A stretch of 64,000 nt of DNA from Hymenobacter sp. YC55. Lineage in GTDB: Bacteria > Bacteroidota > Bacteroidia > Cytophagales > Hymenobacteraceae. The DNA lies in assembly GCF_029433095.1 (NCBI RefSeq), contig NZ_JARNTX010000002.1:1606176-1670175 (forward strand), in the 5' to 3' direction. The notes below the pieces were generated by a model. That model had not been told where the DNA came from. It worked only from the letters and a program-made list of their open reading frames with translations, and did not search any database. The translations under genes and the position numbers were made by a program. Shown one piece after another: positions 28,633 through 38,623 of this stretch. The number at the start of each line of letters is the position of its first letter. Within the stretch, counting starts at the first letter, position 1.

Positions 28633-29165
28633 GAGGAAATGCTTGAGAGGTAAATTAGAAAAGCTTCTATAACCAATCTACTCCGAAACAGTTATCTTGT
28701 TCTAGTATCTTGTGGTTAGAGCAATGGACTGCAACGTATTACTGCTCAAGGAGTGCCATTGCAAGCAGCGCTTTTGACTTTTTTATTGTCCACGGAAAAA
28801 GTGTTGGATAAGGCAACCGCCTAGCTTTTTAAAAATACAGTCGAGATTTATATTGGGAAAGGTTAGCCCAACAATTAGCCCTACTATCTCCGCTTCGTCT
28901 GCTGGATTTTATCTAGAAAAATCAGACGATACTTCTATAGAATTGAATTTTTTATTGTATTGATTTTCTTGGATTATTATAATATAATAATGCCCCATTG
29001 TCATCTATTAGATAAATGACTTAAAATATTATAATCATTATAAATTGGATTGAATTATTTCAATTTATATGTATCTAGCTGTATCTGTGCAGTTTAGGCA
29101 TCATAAACTTGTAGTAAGCGTAATTTGCCGAAGAATTAAGTCCTGCTTCGTCAAACACAATTACT
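28633..29165. other. AT-rich intergenic region
   Basis: These 533 bases between divergent genes become strongly AT-rich after 28840, with runs such as TTATTATAATATAATAATG around 28973-28991. No gene or clear structure is seen; it should carry the promoter of the next gene. Confidence 0.5.
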
Positions 29166-30422
29166 ATGAAAACGACCTTACTCACTGTCTTTTTAGCTTT
29201 CTTTTGCCTGTTTGGCTCTGTGGTGGAGTCGAGGGCACAGGGGCCACAGACGCCATTAATAACATACACATCAAAGGCGAGTGGCACTTGGACTGATGCC
29301 AACATTTGGGAGGCAAGGGATGAAAGAAACCGCCTCATCCCTAATGTTCATCCTGTTTCTGATGCTAACAATATTGTGAACGTTGTACACCCTATTGTTC
29401 TTGACGTAGATTATACCGTATCTGGTCGGGATGGTAGGCTGGTTGTAGGGGCGAATGGTTCGCTGGCTCATAATGGTCGATACACGTTGTCAATTGGAGA
29501 AAAAGCAACTCCTGCTGGCGGGAATGCTCAATTACGCATTGAAGTAGTAAAGCACACCTCTGCTACCGACCTACCTCTGAACCTCTACAAACTGGAGTTT
29601 TATAAGGCAGAGGGAATAATTGATGCTCCTATCCAAACAGCTTCGTGCTTAACATTTAGCAATAATACCGACATGGTTATCTCCTCCTCGTTGGAGGTCA
29701 AAGGCAATTTGAACGTTACGCAGGGCAACAGTAGTATCAATGCGGGCTTTCCTGCGCAAGGTTCACTCCGGGTAACAGGCCGAGTGCTTGGTAACCCGAA
29801 TGCTTTGCGTAACCTCAATTTTGCTAATGTTATAGTAGATGGGGTGAATATTGATTGCGAGGCGCTGGCGCCTCTACCCGTGGAGCTAGTGAGCTTCAGT
29901 GCCAAGTACGACAACAAGCAGGTGGTAGTCCGTTGGGCTACGGCATCGGAGAAGGATGCTGCCAATTTCTCGGTAGAGCGTTCTTCTGATGGCAAAAACT
30001 TCAGCTCCGTGGCCTTGGTACCGGCTGCTGGCACCTCTGCTGCCCGCCGCGAGTACGAAGCAGTTGACCATAGCATGCGCAGCGGGCTTAATTACTACCG
30101 CCTAAAGCAAACCGACCTCGACGGCACTTTCACGTACTCGCAGGTGATTCCGGTGCAAGTAGGAGAGACGGCGCAACAGCTAGAAGCATATGGCAGCCAA
30201 GGCAGCCTCAACATTGTCATGCAGACGCCCGGTACGTTGCAGCAACTGCGGGTGCTCGATGCTATGGGCCGGGTGCTTTACACGGAAACGTTGTCTGACG
30301 GTGCTACTGGCCTCGTGACGCGCACAGTGCCCATGACGGGTGGCGCAGAAAACCGCGTGTATATGGTGCAAGCTGTTACGTCGCAGGGAGTAGTAAACAA
30401 GAAATTCATGACCGTCAACTAA
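29166..30422 (+). CDS. Secreted protein with a Por/T9SS-type C-terminal sorting region
   Basis: The 418-residue protein has a signal peptide (cut near SRAQ) and begins with SKASGTWTDANIWE, a motif seen at the start of G8-like or adhesin-type beta-helix domains in Bacteroidetes. A stretch of short beta repeats (GSLAHNGRYTLSIG, SSLEVKGNLNVTQG) follows. The segment LPVELVSFSAKYDNKQVVVRWATASEKDAANFSVERSSDGKNFSSV... is a fibronectin-like module that typically precedes type IX secretion sorting domains. The end (LQQLRVLDAMGRVLYTETL... VYMVQAVTSQGVVNKKFMTVN) fits a type A sorting signal. It would be moved to the cell surface or outside. Function is unknown. Confidence 0.85.
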   Translation: MKTTLLTVFLAFFCLFGSVVESRAQGPQTPLITYTSKASGTWTDANIWEARDERNRLIPNVHPVSDANNIVNVVHPIVLDVDYTVSGRDGRLVVGANGSLAHNGRYTLSIGEKATPAGGNAQLRIEVVKHTSATDLPLNLYKLEFYKAEGIIDAPIQTASCLTFSNNTDMVISSSLEVKGNLNVTQGNSSINAGFPAQGSLRVTGRVLGNPNALRNLNFANVIVDGVNIDCEALAPLPVELVSFSAKYDNKQVVVRWATASEKDAANFSVERSSDGKNFSSVALVPAAGTSAARREYEAVDHSMRSGLNYYRLKQTDLDGTFTYSQVIPVQVGETAQQLEAYGSQGSLNIVMQTPGTLQQLRVLDAMGRVLYTETLSDGATGLVTRTVPMTGGAENRVYMVQAVTSQGVVNKKFMTVN

Positions 30423-30453
30423 GAAGGAACTAACATCTTTTGTTAAAAGCCTG

Positions 30454-30500
30454 AACCCTAAAAAGCCCGTGAGGATGTCCCTTACGGGCTTTTTAGGGTT
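30454..30500 (+). terminator. Intrinsic terminator
   Basis: AACCCTAAAAAGCCCGT(G) pairs with (T)ACGGGCTTTTTAGGGTT. Confidence 0.88.
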
Positions 30501-30596
30501 TTAGCCGAAAGGATAGGGCGAGGCGAATGTTTAGTTGTTCTGTGAACCGCGCAAACCCCTTACCTTTTGGCTTCGAAACCTTGTTGTACTTTCTAC

Positions 30597-32447
30597 ATGA
30601 AGAAGTTTGCCTTTACTGGCCTGCTGGCCGTGACCTTGCTAGGCGCTTGCAACCAGCAAAAACCCGCTGCCGATGGCAGCACGCCCATTGAAACCGACGT
30701 GGCCAAAATCAAGAACTTGCCGGACCTTTTTGCCGGGTATTGGGAAGAGCAGGCCCGCCTGTTTCCGCTCGACGCCACCACCCAGGGCGACAACCGCTAC
30801 AACGACCAACTCCCCAACGACCAAACGCGCGCCTTTCGCCAGCAGGTTCAGACCTTCTACCAGAAGTACCTGGATGGCCTCAAGAAATTTGACCGCGAGA
30901 AACTGTCGGAAAACGACAAAATCAGCTACGACATCTTTCAGTACGACCTCGAAACCAAGCTGGAGGGGCTGAAGCTGAACACCTGGATGATGCCGTTTCA
31001 GCAGTTTTGGGGCCTGCCTATCACCATGGGACAATATGGCTCGGGCGAGGGCATACAACCTTTCAAAACGGCTAAGGACTACGACAACTGGCTTGGCCGG
31101 GTACGTGGGTTCTCGGTGTGGGGCGATTCGGCTATTGCCAATTTCCGGCAGGGTATGAAGGCCGGGGTGGTGCTACCCAAAGCGCTGGTGCAAAAGATGA
31201 TTCCGCAAATGCGCGACTTGGTGGTGACCGACCCGACCAAGAGCTTGTTCTACGGTCCCATCAACCGGTTCCCGAAAGAAGTATCGGCGGAAGATCAGCA
31301 GCGCATTACGGCTGAATACAAGAAGGCCATCCTGGAGGAACTGGTGCCTACGTACCAGAAGCTCGGCAACTTCCTCGAGAAGGAGTATCTGCCCCAAGCT
31401 CGACCCACTACTGGTATTTCGGCGGTGCCCGGCGGGCCAGAAATCTACCGCTACTACGTAAAGAACTGGACCACCACCGACAAAACGCCGGAGGAAATCT
31501 ACCAGACGGGTTTAGCTGAGGTGAAGCGTATCCGCACCGAAATGGAGAAGGTAAAAGCACAAGTCGGCTTCAAGGGTGACTTGAAAGCTTTCTTCGCCTC
31601 GCTGAAGACTGACCCCAAGCTGATGCCTTACCAAAAGCCCGAAGACGTGCTCAACGCCTTCCGCACAATTCAGGCTAAAATCACGCCCAACCTGCCCAAG
31701 ATGTTTGGGCGCACGCCCAAGACGCCGTTTGAAATCCGGCAGACGGAGGCCTTCCGCGCCGCCTCGGCCTCAGCCGAATACAACCAAGGTAGCCCCGACG
31801 GATCCCGGCCGGGCATCTTCTACATTCCGATTGTCGATGCCAAGACGTTCAACGTGACGTCGGGTATGGAGTCGTTGTTTTTGCACGAAGCCATTCCCGG
31901 CCACCACTACCAGATTTCGCTGCAACAGGAAAACGAGAATCTACCGAAGTTCCGCCGGTTTGCTTGGTACGGGGCCATGGGCGAAGGCTGGGCGCTGTAT
32001 ACTGAAAGCCTAGGCAAAGAGCTAGGCCTCTACACCGACCCTTACCAGTACATGGGTGCCCTCGGCGACGAGATGCACCGCGCCGTGCGCCTGGTAGTCG
32101 ATGTGGCCATGCACACCAAAAACATGACCCGCGAGCAGGCCATTGCCTATATGATGGAAAACGAAGCCATCAGCGAGGAAGGTGCTACAGCCGAAATTGA
32201 ACGGTACATGGCCATTCCGGGGCAGGCGTTGAGCTATAAGATTGGGGCCTTGAAGATTCGGGAGCTGCGCGAAAAGTACCAGAAGCAGCTTGGGCCTCAA
32301 AAGAACAAGCTACGCGAACAGTACGCCGGCCAAAACAAAGAGCACTTCCACCTGGCCGACTTCCACGATGAGCTGCTGAAAGATGGGGTCATGCCTCTCT
32401 CGGTGCTGGAGCGCAAAATGGATACCTGGGCATACGGGCAGCGGTAA
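30597..32447 (+). CDS. DUF885 metallopeptidase-like lipoprotein
   Basis: The 616-residue protein starts MKKFAFTGLLAVTLLGAC, a lipoprotein signal (Cys18). The rest is the long helical DUF885 domain, with the likely metal site HEAIPGHHY and the later EGWALYTESLG. Members are believed to be zinc peptidases or carboxypeptidase-like hydrolases, but the substrate is not established. The ATG at 30597 is used; an open frame from 30567 would put ten residues before the signal peptide. It is a single transcription unit, with terminators on both sides. Confidence 0.92.
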   Translation: MKKFAFTGLLAVTLLGACNQQKPAADGSTPIETDVAKIKNLPDLFAGYWEEQARLFPLDATTQGDNRYNDQLPNDQTRAFRQQVQTFYQKYLDGLKKFDREKLSENDKISYDIFQYDLETKLEGLKLNTWMMPFQQFWGLPITMGQYGSGEGIQPFKTAKDYDNWLGRVRGFSVWGDSAIANFRQGMKAGVVLPKALVQKMIPQMRDLVVTDPTKSLFYGPINRFPKEVSAEDQQRITAEYKKAILEELVPTYQKLGNFLEKEYLPQARPTTGISAVPGGPEIYRYYVKNWTTTDKTPEEIYQTGLAEVKRIRTEMEKVKAQVGFKGDLKAFFASLKTDPKLMPYQKPEDVLNAFRTIQAKITPNLPKMFGRTPKTPFEIRQTEAFRAASASAEYNQGSPDGSRPGIFYIPIVDAKTFNVTSGMESLFLHEAIPGHHYQISLQQENENLPKFRRFAWYGAMGEGWALYTESLGKELGLYTDPYQYMGALGDEMHRAVRLVVDVAMHTKNMTREQAIAYMMENEAISEEGATAEIERYMAIPGQALSYKIGALKIRELREKYQKQLGPQKNKLREQYAGQNKEHFHLADFHDELLKDGVMPLSVLERKMDTWAYGQR

Positions 32448-32464
32448 TACGCCCTGTACTTAGC

Positions 32465-32508
32465 AAAAAAGGGTCTTGTTTCTGCTAATAGAAACAAGAC
32501 CCTTTTTA
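32465..32508. terminator. Bidirectional terminator between convergent genes
   Basis: AAAAAAGGGTCTTGTTTCT and AGAAACAAGACCCTTTTT form a long perfect stem. Confidence 0.9.
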
Positions 32509-32527
32509 TTGTAGCTACTTGCCTACT

Positions 32528-33394
32528 TTAAGCAGGATTGAGCGAATCTAGCTCGCTCATGTCTTCCGGCGAAAGCGCAATGGATGCAGCTTGCATGTTC
32601 TCTTCGAGGTGCTTCACTTTCGAGGTGCCAGGAATGAGCAGAATGTTGGGGGCGCGGTGCAACAGCCAGCTCAGGGCCACTTGCTGTTTAGTGGCGTTGT
32701 ATTTCTGGCCGATCTGCGTGAGCTTGTCGAGGGCTTGGGTGTTGCCACCACTCAGCGGGTACCACGGAATGAACGCAATACCGTTCTGCTCGGTGAAGTT
32801 GAGTTCTGCCTCCCATTTGCGGTTGTCGACGCTGTACATGTTCTGCACCGATACCACCTTCACGTACTCCTGAGCCTTTTGGATTTGCTCGACCGTTACT
32901 TCCGACAAGCCGATGTGCTTCACCAAGCCTTCTTCCTGCGCTTGCTGCAAGAATTCCAGCGTTTGCTCGAAAGGTACTTCTGGATCGATGCGGTGCAGCT
33001 GATACAAGTCAATCTGGTCGAGCTTCAGGCGTTTCAGGCTGCCTTCCAGGGCTTCGCGCAGGTGGTTGGGGCTGGCATCAATGGGCCATTGGTTGGGGCC
33101 GGTACGCAGCAGTCCGCCTTTGGTTGCAATCAGCAGGCCCTCCCGATACGGATGCAGTGCCTCCGCAATCAGCTCCTCCGATACGTTGGGGCCATAGCTG
33201 TCGGCGGTGTCGATGAAGTTGACACCTAGTTCCACCGCCCGCTGTAGCACCCGGATAGATTCGTCGTGGTCTTGGGGTGGGCCCCAGATACCGTCGCCGG
33301 TAATGCGCATGGCGCCGTAGCCCATGCGGTTCACTGTAATATCGCCGCCTAAAGAGTAAGTGGCGTCGAAAGAAGTTTCAGTTGCGTTGGCCAT
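32528..33394 (-). CDS. Aldo/keto reductase
   Basis: The 288-residue (beta/alpha)8 enzyme reduces an aldehyde or ketone with NADPH. The catalytic tetrad is visible: Asp and Tyr in DTADSYGPN, Lys in TKGGLL and His in YQLHRID. The C-terminal cofactor segment IPGTSKVKHLEENMQA is typical of the AKR group that binds NADP. No neighbouring gene explains its substrate. Confidence 0.93.
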   Translation of the reverse strand: MANATETSFDATYSLGGDITVNRMGYGAMRITGDGIWGPPQDHDESIRVLQRAVELGVNFIDTADSYGPNVSEELIAEALHPYREGLLIATKGGLLRTGPNQWPIDASPNHLREALEGSLKRLKLDQIDLYQLHRIDPEVPFEQTLEFLQQAQEEGLVKHIGLSEVTVEQIQKAQEYVKVVSVQNMYSVDNRKWEAELNFTEQNGIAFIPWYPLSGGNTQALDKLTQIGQKYNATKQQVALSWLLHRAPNILLIPGTSKVKHLEENMQAASIALSPEDMSELDSLNPA

Positions 33395-33662
33395 TTTAAG
33401 GTCGAGGTTAGATGAAATGCGTAAGATCTACTAACGAAACTTGCGGGCCTTGGGTGACGCATAAGCAGGAATTCAGCTGCCCGAACAGCCCACGGCCTTT
33501 GTTAAACCTTTGTATGCTGGTTTTGCTTTTTTGCAGGCCACAATTCAATTCGTAGTTGCGTCTGTAGGAGCTGCGGCATTCTCCTTCCCGAAAGAGTTTT
33601 GCTTGCTCCACTCAGCTTTTGCCCTTTTCGGCCTTGTGCCGGCTTACCATTTCACCTTCTGT

Positions 33663-34313
33663 ATGCGCCACATTACCCCCGCCGACCTTCAGGCTTTCGA
33701 GAAGGTGTATCGTCTCAACCTCATCAACGCCCTGCCCGGCTACAAGCCCACCAACCTGATTGGTACCGCCGATGCGGACGGCTTTACCAACCTGGCTATT
33801 TTCAGTTCGGTTATTCATTTGGGGTCGGCGCCGGCGGTGCTGGGTATTGTTACGCGGCCCACCACGGTGCCGCGCCATACCTACCAGAACCTGAAAACCA
33901 CCGGTTGCTTCACCATCAACCACGTGCACGCCGGGTTCGTGGCGCAGGCGCACTATACCTCCGCCGACTTCCCCGCCGACCAATCCGAGTTCGAGCAGTG
34001 CCACTTCACACCCGAGTTCCGCGAAGATTTTCCGGCGCCTTACGCCGCCGAAAGCAAGATTAGCATCGGGCTGCGGCTCAAGGAAGAGCTACCCATTCAT
34101 AACGGCACGGTGCTGATAGTAGGCACCGTCGAGCACATCTACCTTCCCGAGAACGTGCTGCTCCCCGATGGTACTCTCGACCTGCCCGCCGTTGACGATG
34201 TGTGTGTGTCTGGCCTCGATACCTATTACCGGGCCTCGCCGGTGGGTGCTTTTGCCTATGCCCGGCCGGGGCAGGGGCCGCAAGTGAAACCGGCACCCGC
34301 CAGCAAGGAGTAG
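33663..34313 (+). CDS. Flavin reductase-like (FMN-binding split-barrel) protein
   Basis: The 216-residue product has the fold of the DIM6/NTAB flavin-reductase family: KPTNLIGTADADGFTNLAIFSSVIHLGSAPAVLGIVTRP is the FMN-binding region near the start. Members reduce free flavin or carry FMN as cofactor. The start MRHITPADLQAFEKVY at 33663 is preferred; the open frame to 33510 upstream has no homology. A terminator follows. Confidence 0.88.
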   Translation: MRHITPADLQAFEKVYRLNLINALPGYKPTNLIGTADADGFTNLAIFSSVIHLGSAPAVLGIVTRPTTVPRHTYQNLKTTGCFTINHVHAGFVAQAHYTSADFPADQSEFEQCHFTPEFREDFPAPYAAESKISIGLRLKEELPIHNGTVLIVGTVEHIYLPENVLLPDGTLDLPAVDDVCVSGLDTYYRASPVGAFAYARPGQGPQVKPAPASKE

Positions 34314-34332
34314 CCCCCTACTTAAACCACAC

Positions 34333-34370
34333 AAAAAAGCCCCGGAGCAAGCTGCGCCGGGGCTTTTTTA
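34333..34370. terminator. Bidirectional terminator between convergent genes
   Basis: AAAAAAGCCCCGG and CCGGGGCTTTTTT flank AGCAAGCTGCG. Confidence 0.9.
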
Positions 34371-34384
34371 GGAATAGGCTCGTC

Positions 34385-37300
34385 TTAATCGAAGATGTAG
34401 CGCAAACCCACCTGAGCGCGCCAGCGGCTGTTCAGGTCGGTGTTGTTGATGAAGGTTTGGTTGCCACCGCGGAACTGGTAGATGGGCGCGTCGGGAGCAG
34501 AGGGCAGGTAGCTGGTTTCAATGAAGCGGTTGTTAGCATACACGCGCCGCACGCCCCAATCCGAGTTAAGCAGGTTGCCAAGGTTCTGCACGTCGAGGCT
34601 CAGTTGTAGCGTGTGTTTCCGCTCGCCGGTTTTCACCGAGAAGTCCTGGAGTATCCGGGCATCGAGTTGCGTGTACCAGGGGCTGATGGCGCCGTTGCGC
34701 TCGGTATAACCACCACGGCGGTTCGATAGGTAGTCGTCCTGGTTGATGTAAGCATTTAACTGCTCCCACTGCTGCGCAGCCGTCACGAGCACGTTACCGC
34801 TCTGGTCGCGGATGTCCACCAAGTTGATTTGGTCGCGGGAGGCGGGCACAAACAACAGGTCGTTGCCAGGGATGCCGTCGCGGTTCAGGTCGCCGGCATA
34901 GGTGTAGGAGAAGCGGTTGCCTTGCGCCGCCTCAAAGAAGAAGCTGATGGTGGTGGCCAATCGGTCATCGGCATAAGCGAAGCGCTTGCCAGCCGCTCCA
35001 ATAACGCGGTGCCGCAAGCCAAAGTCGCTGTACGCCAGTTGCGGATTGTTGGCATTGCCAACCACAGGGTTACGCTGGTAGGCATCGGCCGCAATTTCGC
35101 CGGGGTTCGACGTCACATCTTTGGCCTTCGTGTAGGTATAGGCGGCTTGCACGTACAGCCCATTGTCGAAGTCTTTCTTTAGTTGCCCAGTCAGATTGTA
35201 CTGAAAGCCTTTGTTGGTGTTTTCCAATACAATCACGCCGGCATCCAGGAAGCTAAACTGCCCGTCGGGACCGGTGAAGCCCGGCGTAATCCGCGGGCCT
35301 GCCGTGGGGTAAATCAAGCGGTTGTCGGCGCCTGCCAGCTGCTGGGTAGGCGTCACGAAGTTGTAGTTGCGGTGAATGGCTGCGTTGCGGTCCTTGGAAT
35401 AAATGCCTTCCAGCGTAGCCACAATGCCGCCCGGCAGCTCTTGGTCGATAGCCAAGTTGGAGCGCCACACCTGCGGAAACTTAAAGTCGCGGGCCGTGCC
35501 GTTGATCTGGAACGTGTAACCGTTGGGGTCGAACTGCGAGTTAGAGGCTTGGTTGCTGATCCACACAAACGGAATGCGACCGGTGAAAATGCCCGTACCG
35601 CCCCGAATTTGGGTGGTGAGGTCGTTTTCGATGGCGTAGTTGAAGCCTAGCCGCGGCGAGAAGAGTGGGGTTGCCTTCGGAAACTTGGTTACGTCAACTT
35701 GCGTCGGCCGGCCTTCGGAATCAAGCAGGGGTGCGGCGGCAATTTGCGGGTTGGGCGCTACGTCGGTGTTGTAGATGGGCATGTCGGCCCGTACACCGAG
35801 CGTCAGCTTGAAGGCAGGCGTCACGTTCCATTCGTCTTGCGCATACAAGGCAAGTTGCGCCACGTTCACGTCCACCGATTTCACCCGGTTGCGGCCGCCA
35901 GCGGCGGCTACAGCGTTGAGGTCCACAAAAGCTGGGTTTGAGCGGTCCGTCACCTGGAAGAACCGGTCCACATCTATCCCCCCGAAGAAGGGGTAGCCGT
36001 AGCGAGCTAGGTTGAAGTCGTTGACGAAGTTGAATTGCTCGTACGTGACGCCGGCCGTCAGCACGTGGGCTCCAGCAAAATAGCTCAGGTTGTCGGTGAA
36101 TTGCAGGATGTTCTGGTCGAGCCGGTTCTCGGCCGAAAACTGCTCGGTGCCCACGGTCACATACGTAGTGCCGTTGCGGGTAATGTCGAGCATGGGGAAA
36201 AGCGGGGCATTGGGCAGCTCGCGGTAGTCACGGAAGGCCGAGAAGCTAAGCTGCGCTTTGTTGCTGAACTTCTCGCCAAAGCGCGAGTTCAACTCACCCA
36301 CCACGGAGTTCAGGTCGTTGTTGATGGTGTAGCCCGAATTAGAGTATTGCAGCGTATTCACGCCTTGCACCCGCGAAGAAGGCGCAATGGCAATAGGGTG
36401 GGGCCCCTGCTCACGGTAGCTTTTCAAGTAGTTGTAGCGCAGGGAGAAGGTGTTCTTGGCGTTGATGTTCCAGTCGAACTTCACCAGAAACTTGTCGCTG
36501 TAGGTGCGGTAGGTGAAGCCCTGGTACGAACCAGGGTCGTAGCCGTAAGTGTCAATCAGGCGCTGCCGGATGGCAATCAAGTCACTTTCCAGCACCCGGC
36601 TCACCCCATTGGCCGAGCCGTTGAGGGCTGCTTGCGCCTCGGTGGGGCTGCTGGCGGGCCGGAACGTCAGGCCGGGGTCATCGCGCCGCGTGATTTCGGC
36701 GTTGGTGAAGAAGAACAGCTTGTTTTTAAGGATGGGGCCACCGAGCGCGAAGCCCGTTTGGTTGAATTTCAGGTCCGGGTTCGTAATTTTTACGTCCCCA
36801 ACTTTCTCGCCAATCAGGCTTTCGTTGCGCAGAAAGGTGTATACCGTGCCTTTGAAATCGTTGGTACCGCTCTTGGTTACGGCATTCACCCCGGCGCCGG
36901 TAAAGCCGCCCTGCCGCACATCGTACGGCGCCAAGCTTACTTCCAGCTGCTCAATAGCATCCAGCGACACCGGTTGCGAGTTGGTTTGGCCACCCGGTGT
37001 GGGAGCATCAAGGCCAAACGAGTTGTTGAAGATAGAGCCGTCGAGCGAGAAGTTGTTGTAGAGCGTGTTGCGCCCGCCAAAGCTTAGGCCGCTGCTTTGC
37101 GGCGTGAGGCGCGTAAAGTCTTCCTGCGAGCGGCTGATGGTAGGCAGCGTCCGGATGGCGTTGTTGTTGATGTTGGTAGAAGCCCCGGTGCGGTCCTTGT
37201 TGATTTGGCCGTCGCGGTTGCCTTTCACCACCACTTCCCCCAGCGCTTGGGAGGCATCGGCGAGGGTAACCTTGCTCTCGAAGGTCTTGCCTAGCGCCAG

Positions 37301-37594
37301 CTGGATACCCGTGTCGGTGTACGTCTGCGAGCCGATAAACGAAACTACCAACTCATAAGGGCCCCCGACGCGCATGTTCAGCAAGTCGTATTGGCCGTTG
37401 TCGCGGGTGGTAGTGCCATACTTGGTGCCGGTAGGCAAGTGGGTGGCCACCACGGTGGCACCGGGCAAAGGCTGGCCCTTGCTGTCAAGTACCAATCCTT
37501 TCATAGCGGAGGTAGTCACGCCTTGTGCCAACCCAACAAAACTGCTTGAAAGCATAAAGCTTAACAGCAGAAACAGGAGTAGTCTGTTTTTCAT
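34385..37594 (-). CDS. Oar-like TonB-dependent receptor with carboxypeptidase-regulatory domain
   Basis: The 1069-residue outer-membrane protein has a signal peptide (cut near GLAQ), a CarboxypepD_reg domain (about 28-110, MKGLVLDSKGQPLPGATVVA), a plug (GEVVVKGNRD... LYNNFSLDGSIFNNSFG... QLEVSLAPYDVRQGGFTGAGVNAVTKSGTN) and a large barrel. The long loops and this plug pattern match the Oar/OmpA-like receptor group rather than SusC, and no SusD gene is next to it. These proteins are proposed to transport or present peptides or proteins. The protein ends YIFD instead of a terminal aromatic residue. It is a single gene. Confidence 0.92.
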   Translation of the reverse strand: MKNRLLLFLLLSFMLSSSFVGLAQGVTTSAMKGLVLDSKGQPLPGATVVATHLPTGTKYGTTTRDNGQYDLLNMRVGGPYELVVSFIGSQTYTDTGIQLALGKTFESKVTLADASQALGEVVVKGNRDGQINKDRTGASTNINNNAIRTLPTISRSQEDFTRLTPQSSGLSFGGRNTLYNNFSLDGSIFNNSFGLDAPTPGGQTNSQPVSLDAIEQLEVSLAPYDVRQGGFTGAGVNAVTKSGTNDFKGTVYTFLRNESLIGEKVGDVKITNPDLKFNQTGFALGGPILKNKLFFFTNAEITRRDDPGLTFRPASSPTEAQAALNGSANGVSRVLESDLIAIRQRLIDTYGYDPGSYQGFTYRTYSDKFLVKFDWNINAKNTFSLRYNYLKSYREQGPHPIAIAPSSRVQGVNTLQYSNSGYTINNDLNSVVGELNSRFGEKFSNKAQLSFSAFRDYRELPNAPLFPMLDITRNGTTYVTVGTEQFSAENRLDQNILQFTDNLSYFAGAHVLTAGVTYEQFNFVNDFNLARYGYPFFGGIDVDRFFQVTDRSNPAFVDLNAVAAAGGRNRVKSVDVNVAQLALYAQDEWNVTPAFKLTLGVRADMPIYNTDVAPNPQIAAAPLLDSEGRPTQVDVTKFPKATPLFSPRLGFNYAIENDLTTQIRGGTGIFTGRIPFVWISNQASNSQFDPNGYTFQINGTARDFKFPQVWRSNLAIDQELPGGIVATLEGIYSKDRNAAIHRNYNFVTPTQQLAGADNRLIYPTAGPRITPGFTGPDGQFSFLDAGVIVLENTNKGFQYNLTGQLKKDFDNGLYVQAAYTYTKAKDVTSNPGEIAADAYQRNPVVGNANNPQLAYSDFGLRHRVIGAAGKRFAYADDRLATTISFFFEAAQGNRFSYTYAGDLNRDGIPGNDLLFVPASRDQINLVDIRDQSGNVLVTAAQQWEQLNAYINQDDYLSNRRGGYTERNGAISPWYTQLDARILQDFSVKTGERKHTLQLSLDVQNLGNLLNSDWGVRRVYANNRFIETSYLPSAPDAPIYQFRGGNQTFINNTDLNSRWRAQVGLRYIFD

Positions 37595-38047
37595 ACACGG
37601 TAGTAAAAGAGCGGTTATTTATCAGAAGTACTTCTTCTGAATTTGACTGCGAAGGTATGTTACGCCTAAATGAATGATGCTTGCATAACATTTTGATAAC
37701 GTTTAGGAAACATTGAAATGAGTGTGTTGTGCTCGTTTATAATAAGCTAAACAGCTGTTTACGTTAACCTTACTAAATAAAAATACATAGCAAATATCGT
37801 ATTTGTGCTATGCTGGCTAGGAGTTAAGGCCAACAGCACTGGGTAAGGAAGCCCAGGGTGTTGCGCGTATGCCAAAACGCTTGTTGAAAGCTGGCGCTTG
37901 AAATGCTCTGAGAACACTGAGTGAAAGTAAAAAGGCGAAACAGCCGTGTTTGTGCTTCGCTGAAAAAGAAGCAGCCCCAACCTTTGGTCTAAAGTGTCGA
38001 TTTGCCGTTGAAGGAAGAGCTTTTCTTCCACTGACTTCCTTATCATC
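37595..38047. other. Divergent intergenic region
   Basis: These 453 bases separate the Oar-like receptor from the DUF4126 gene. On the minus strand TACCTTCG, near 37650, is one base off the -7 consensus and could serve the receptor gene. Nothing else is recognisable. Confidence 0.4.
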
Positions 38048-38551
38048 ATGCAGAAGTATTTTTGGCAAACCGTAGGCTTGGGCGCTCTGGCTGGCTTCCG
38101 GAGCATAACCGCCCCAGCACTACTCAGCGACAACCTCAGCAAGTTTAATCCGCGTGCCCTGGCCAATTCGCCTTTGCGGCTGCTGCAAAAGCCTTGGGTG
38201 GCGGCCGGCCTCAAACTCATGGCCGCCGGTGAAATGGTGGGCGACAAACTGCCCCAGGCCCCCGACCGTACTTCGCCCCCCATTCTGACGGGCCGCTTAC
38301 TATCAGGAGCCTTGATTGGTGCCACACTCTACAAAGTCAACCACGACAGCGTCGTTAAAGGGGCCTTGGTAGGCGGTGCCGTAGCAGTAGCCGCTACCTA
38401 CGGCAGCCTATTCCTGCGCAAAGAATCGGCGGCCCAATCCGGGTTGCCTGTTTCGGTAGTTGGTGGAGTCGAGGATTTGCTGGTGCTTGTAGCCGGGCTG
38501 GCCTTATCGAAAGGTACCGATGCTGGTTCGCCGGCTGGCCGGGCGCTGTAG
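38048..38551 (+). CDS. DUF4126 small membrane protein
   Basis: The 167-residue protein matches the DUF4126 family: GLGALAGFRSITAPALLSD at the start, then TSPPILTGRLLSGALIGATLY, and three or four short hydrophobic segments rich in Ala and Gly. The family is found widely in bacteria as a putative inner-membrane protein; no function has been assigned. The gene stands alone and ends at a bidirectional terminator. Confidence 0.85.
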   Translation: MQKYFWQTVGLGALAGFRSITAPALLSDNLSKFNPRALANSPLRLLQKPWVAAGLKLMAAGEMVGDKLPQAPDRTSPPILTGRLLSGALIGATLYKVNHDSVVKGALVGGAVAVAATYGSLFLRKESAAQSGLPVSVVGGVEDLLVLVAGLALSKGTDAGSPAGRAL

Positions 38552-38567
38552 CCTATCGTTAAAACGG

Positions 38568-38602
38568 AAAAGCCCCGCTGATTCGAAATCGGCGGGGCTT
38601 TT
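38568..38602. terminator. Bidirectional terminator
   Basis: AAAAGCCCCGCTGATT and AATC(G)GCGGGGCTTTT form the stem between convergent genes. Confidence 0.85.
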
Positions 38603-38623
38603 GCATTTACTATTAGGCTGAGG

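Noticed and set aside
36035..37087. 350-codon plus-strand frame opposite the Oar-like receptor
   Set aside because: The minus-strand frame has clear domains; the plus-strand frame is Val/Gly/Arg-rich without homology.
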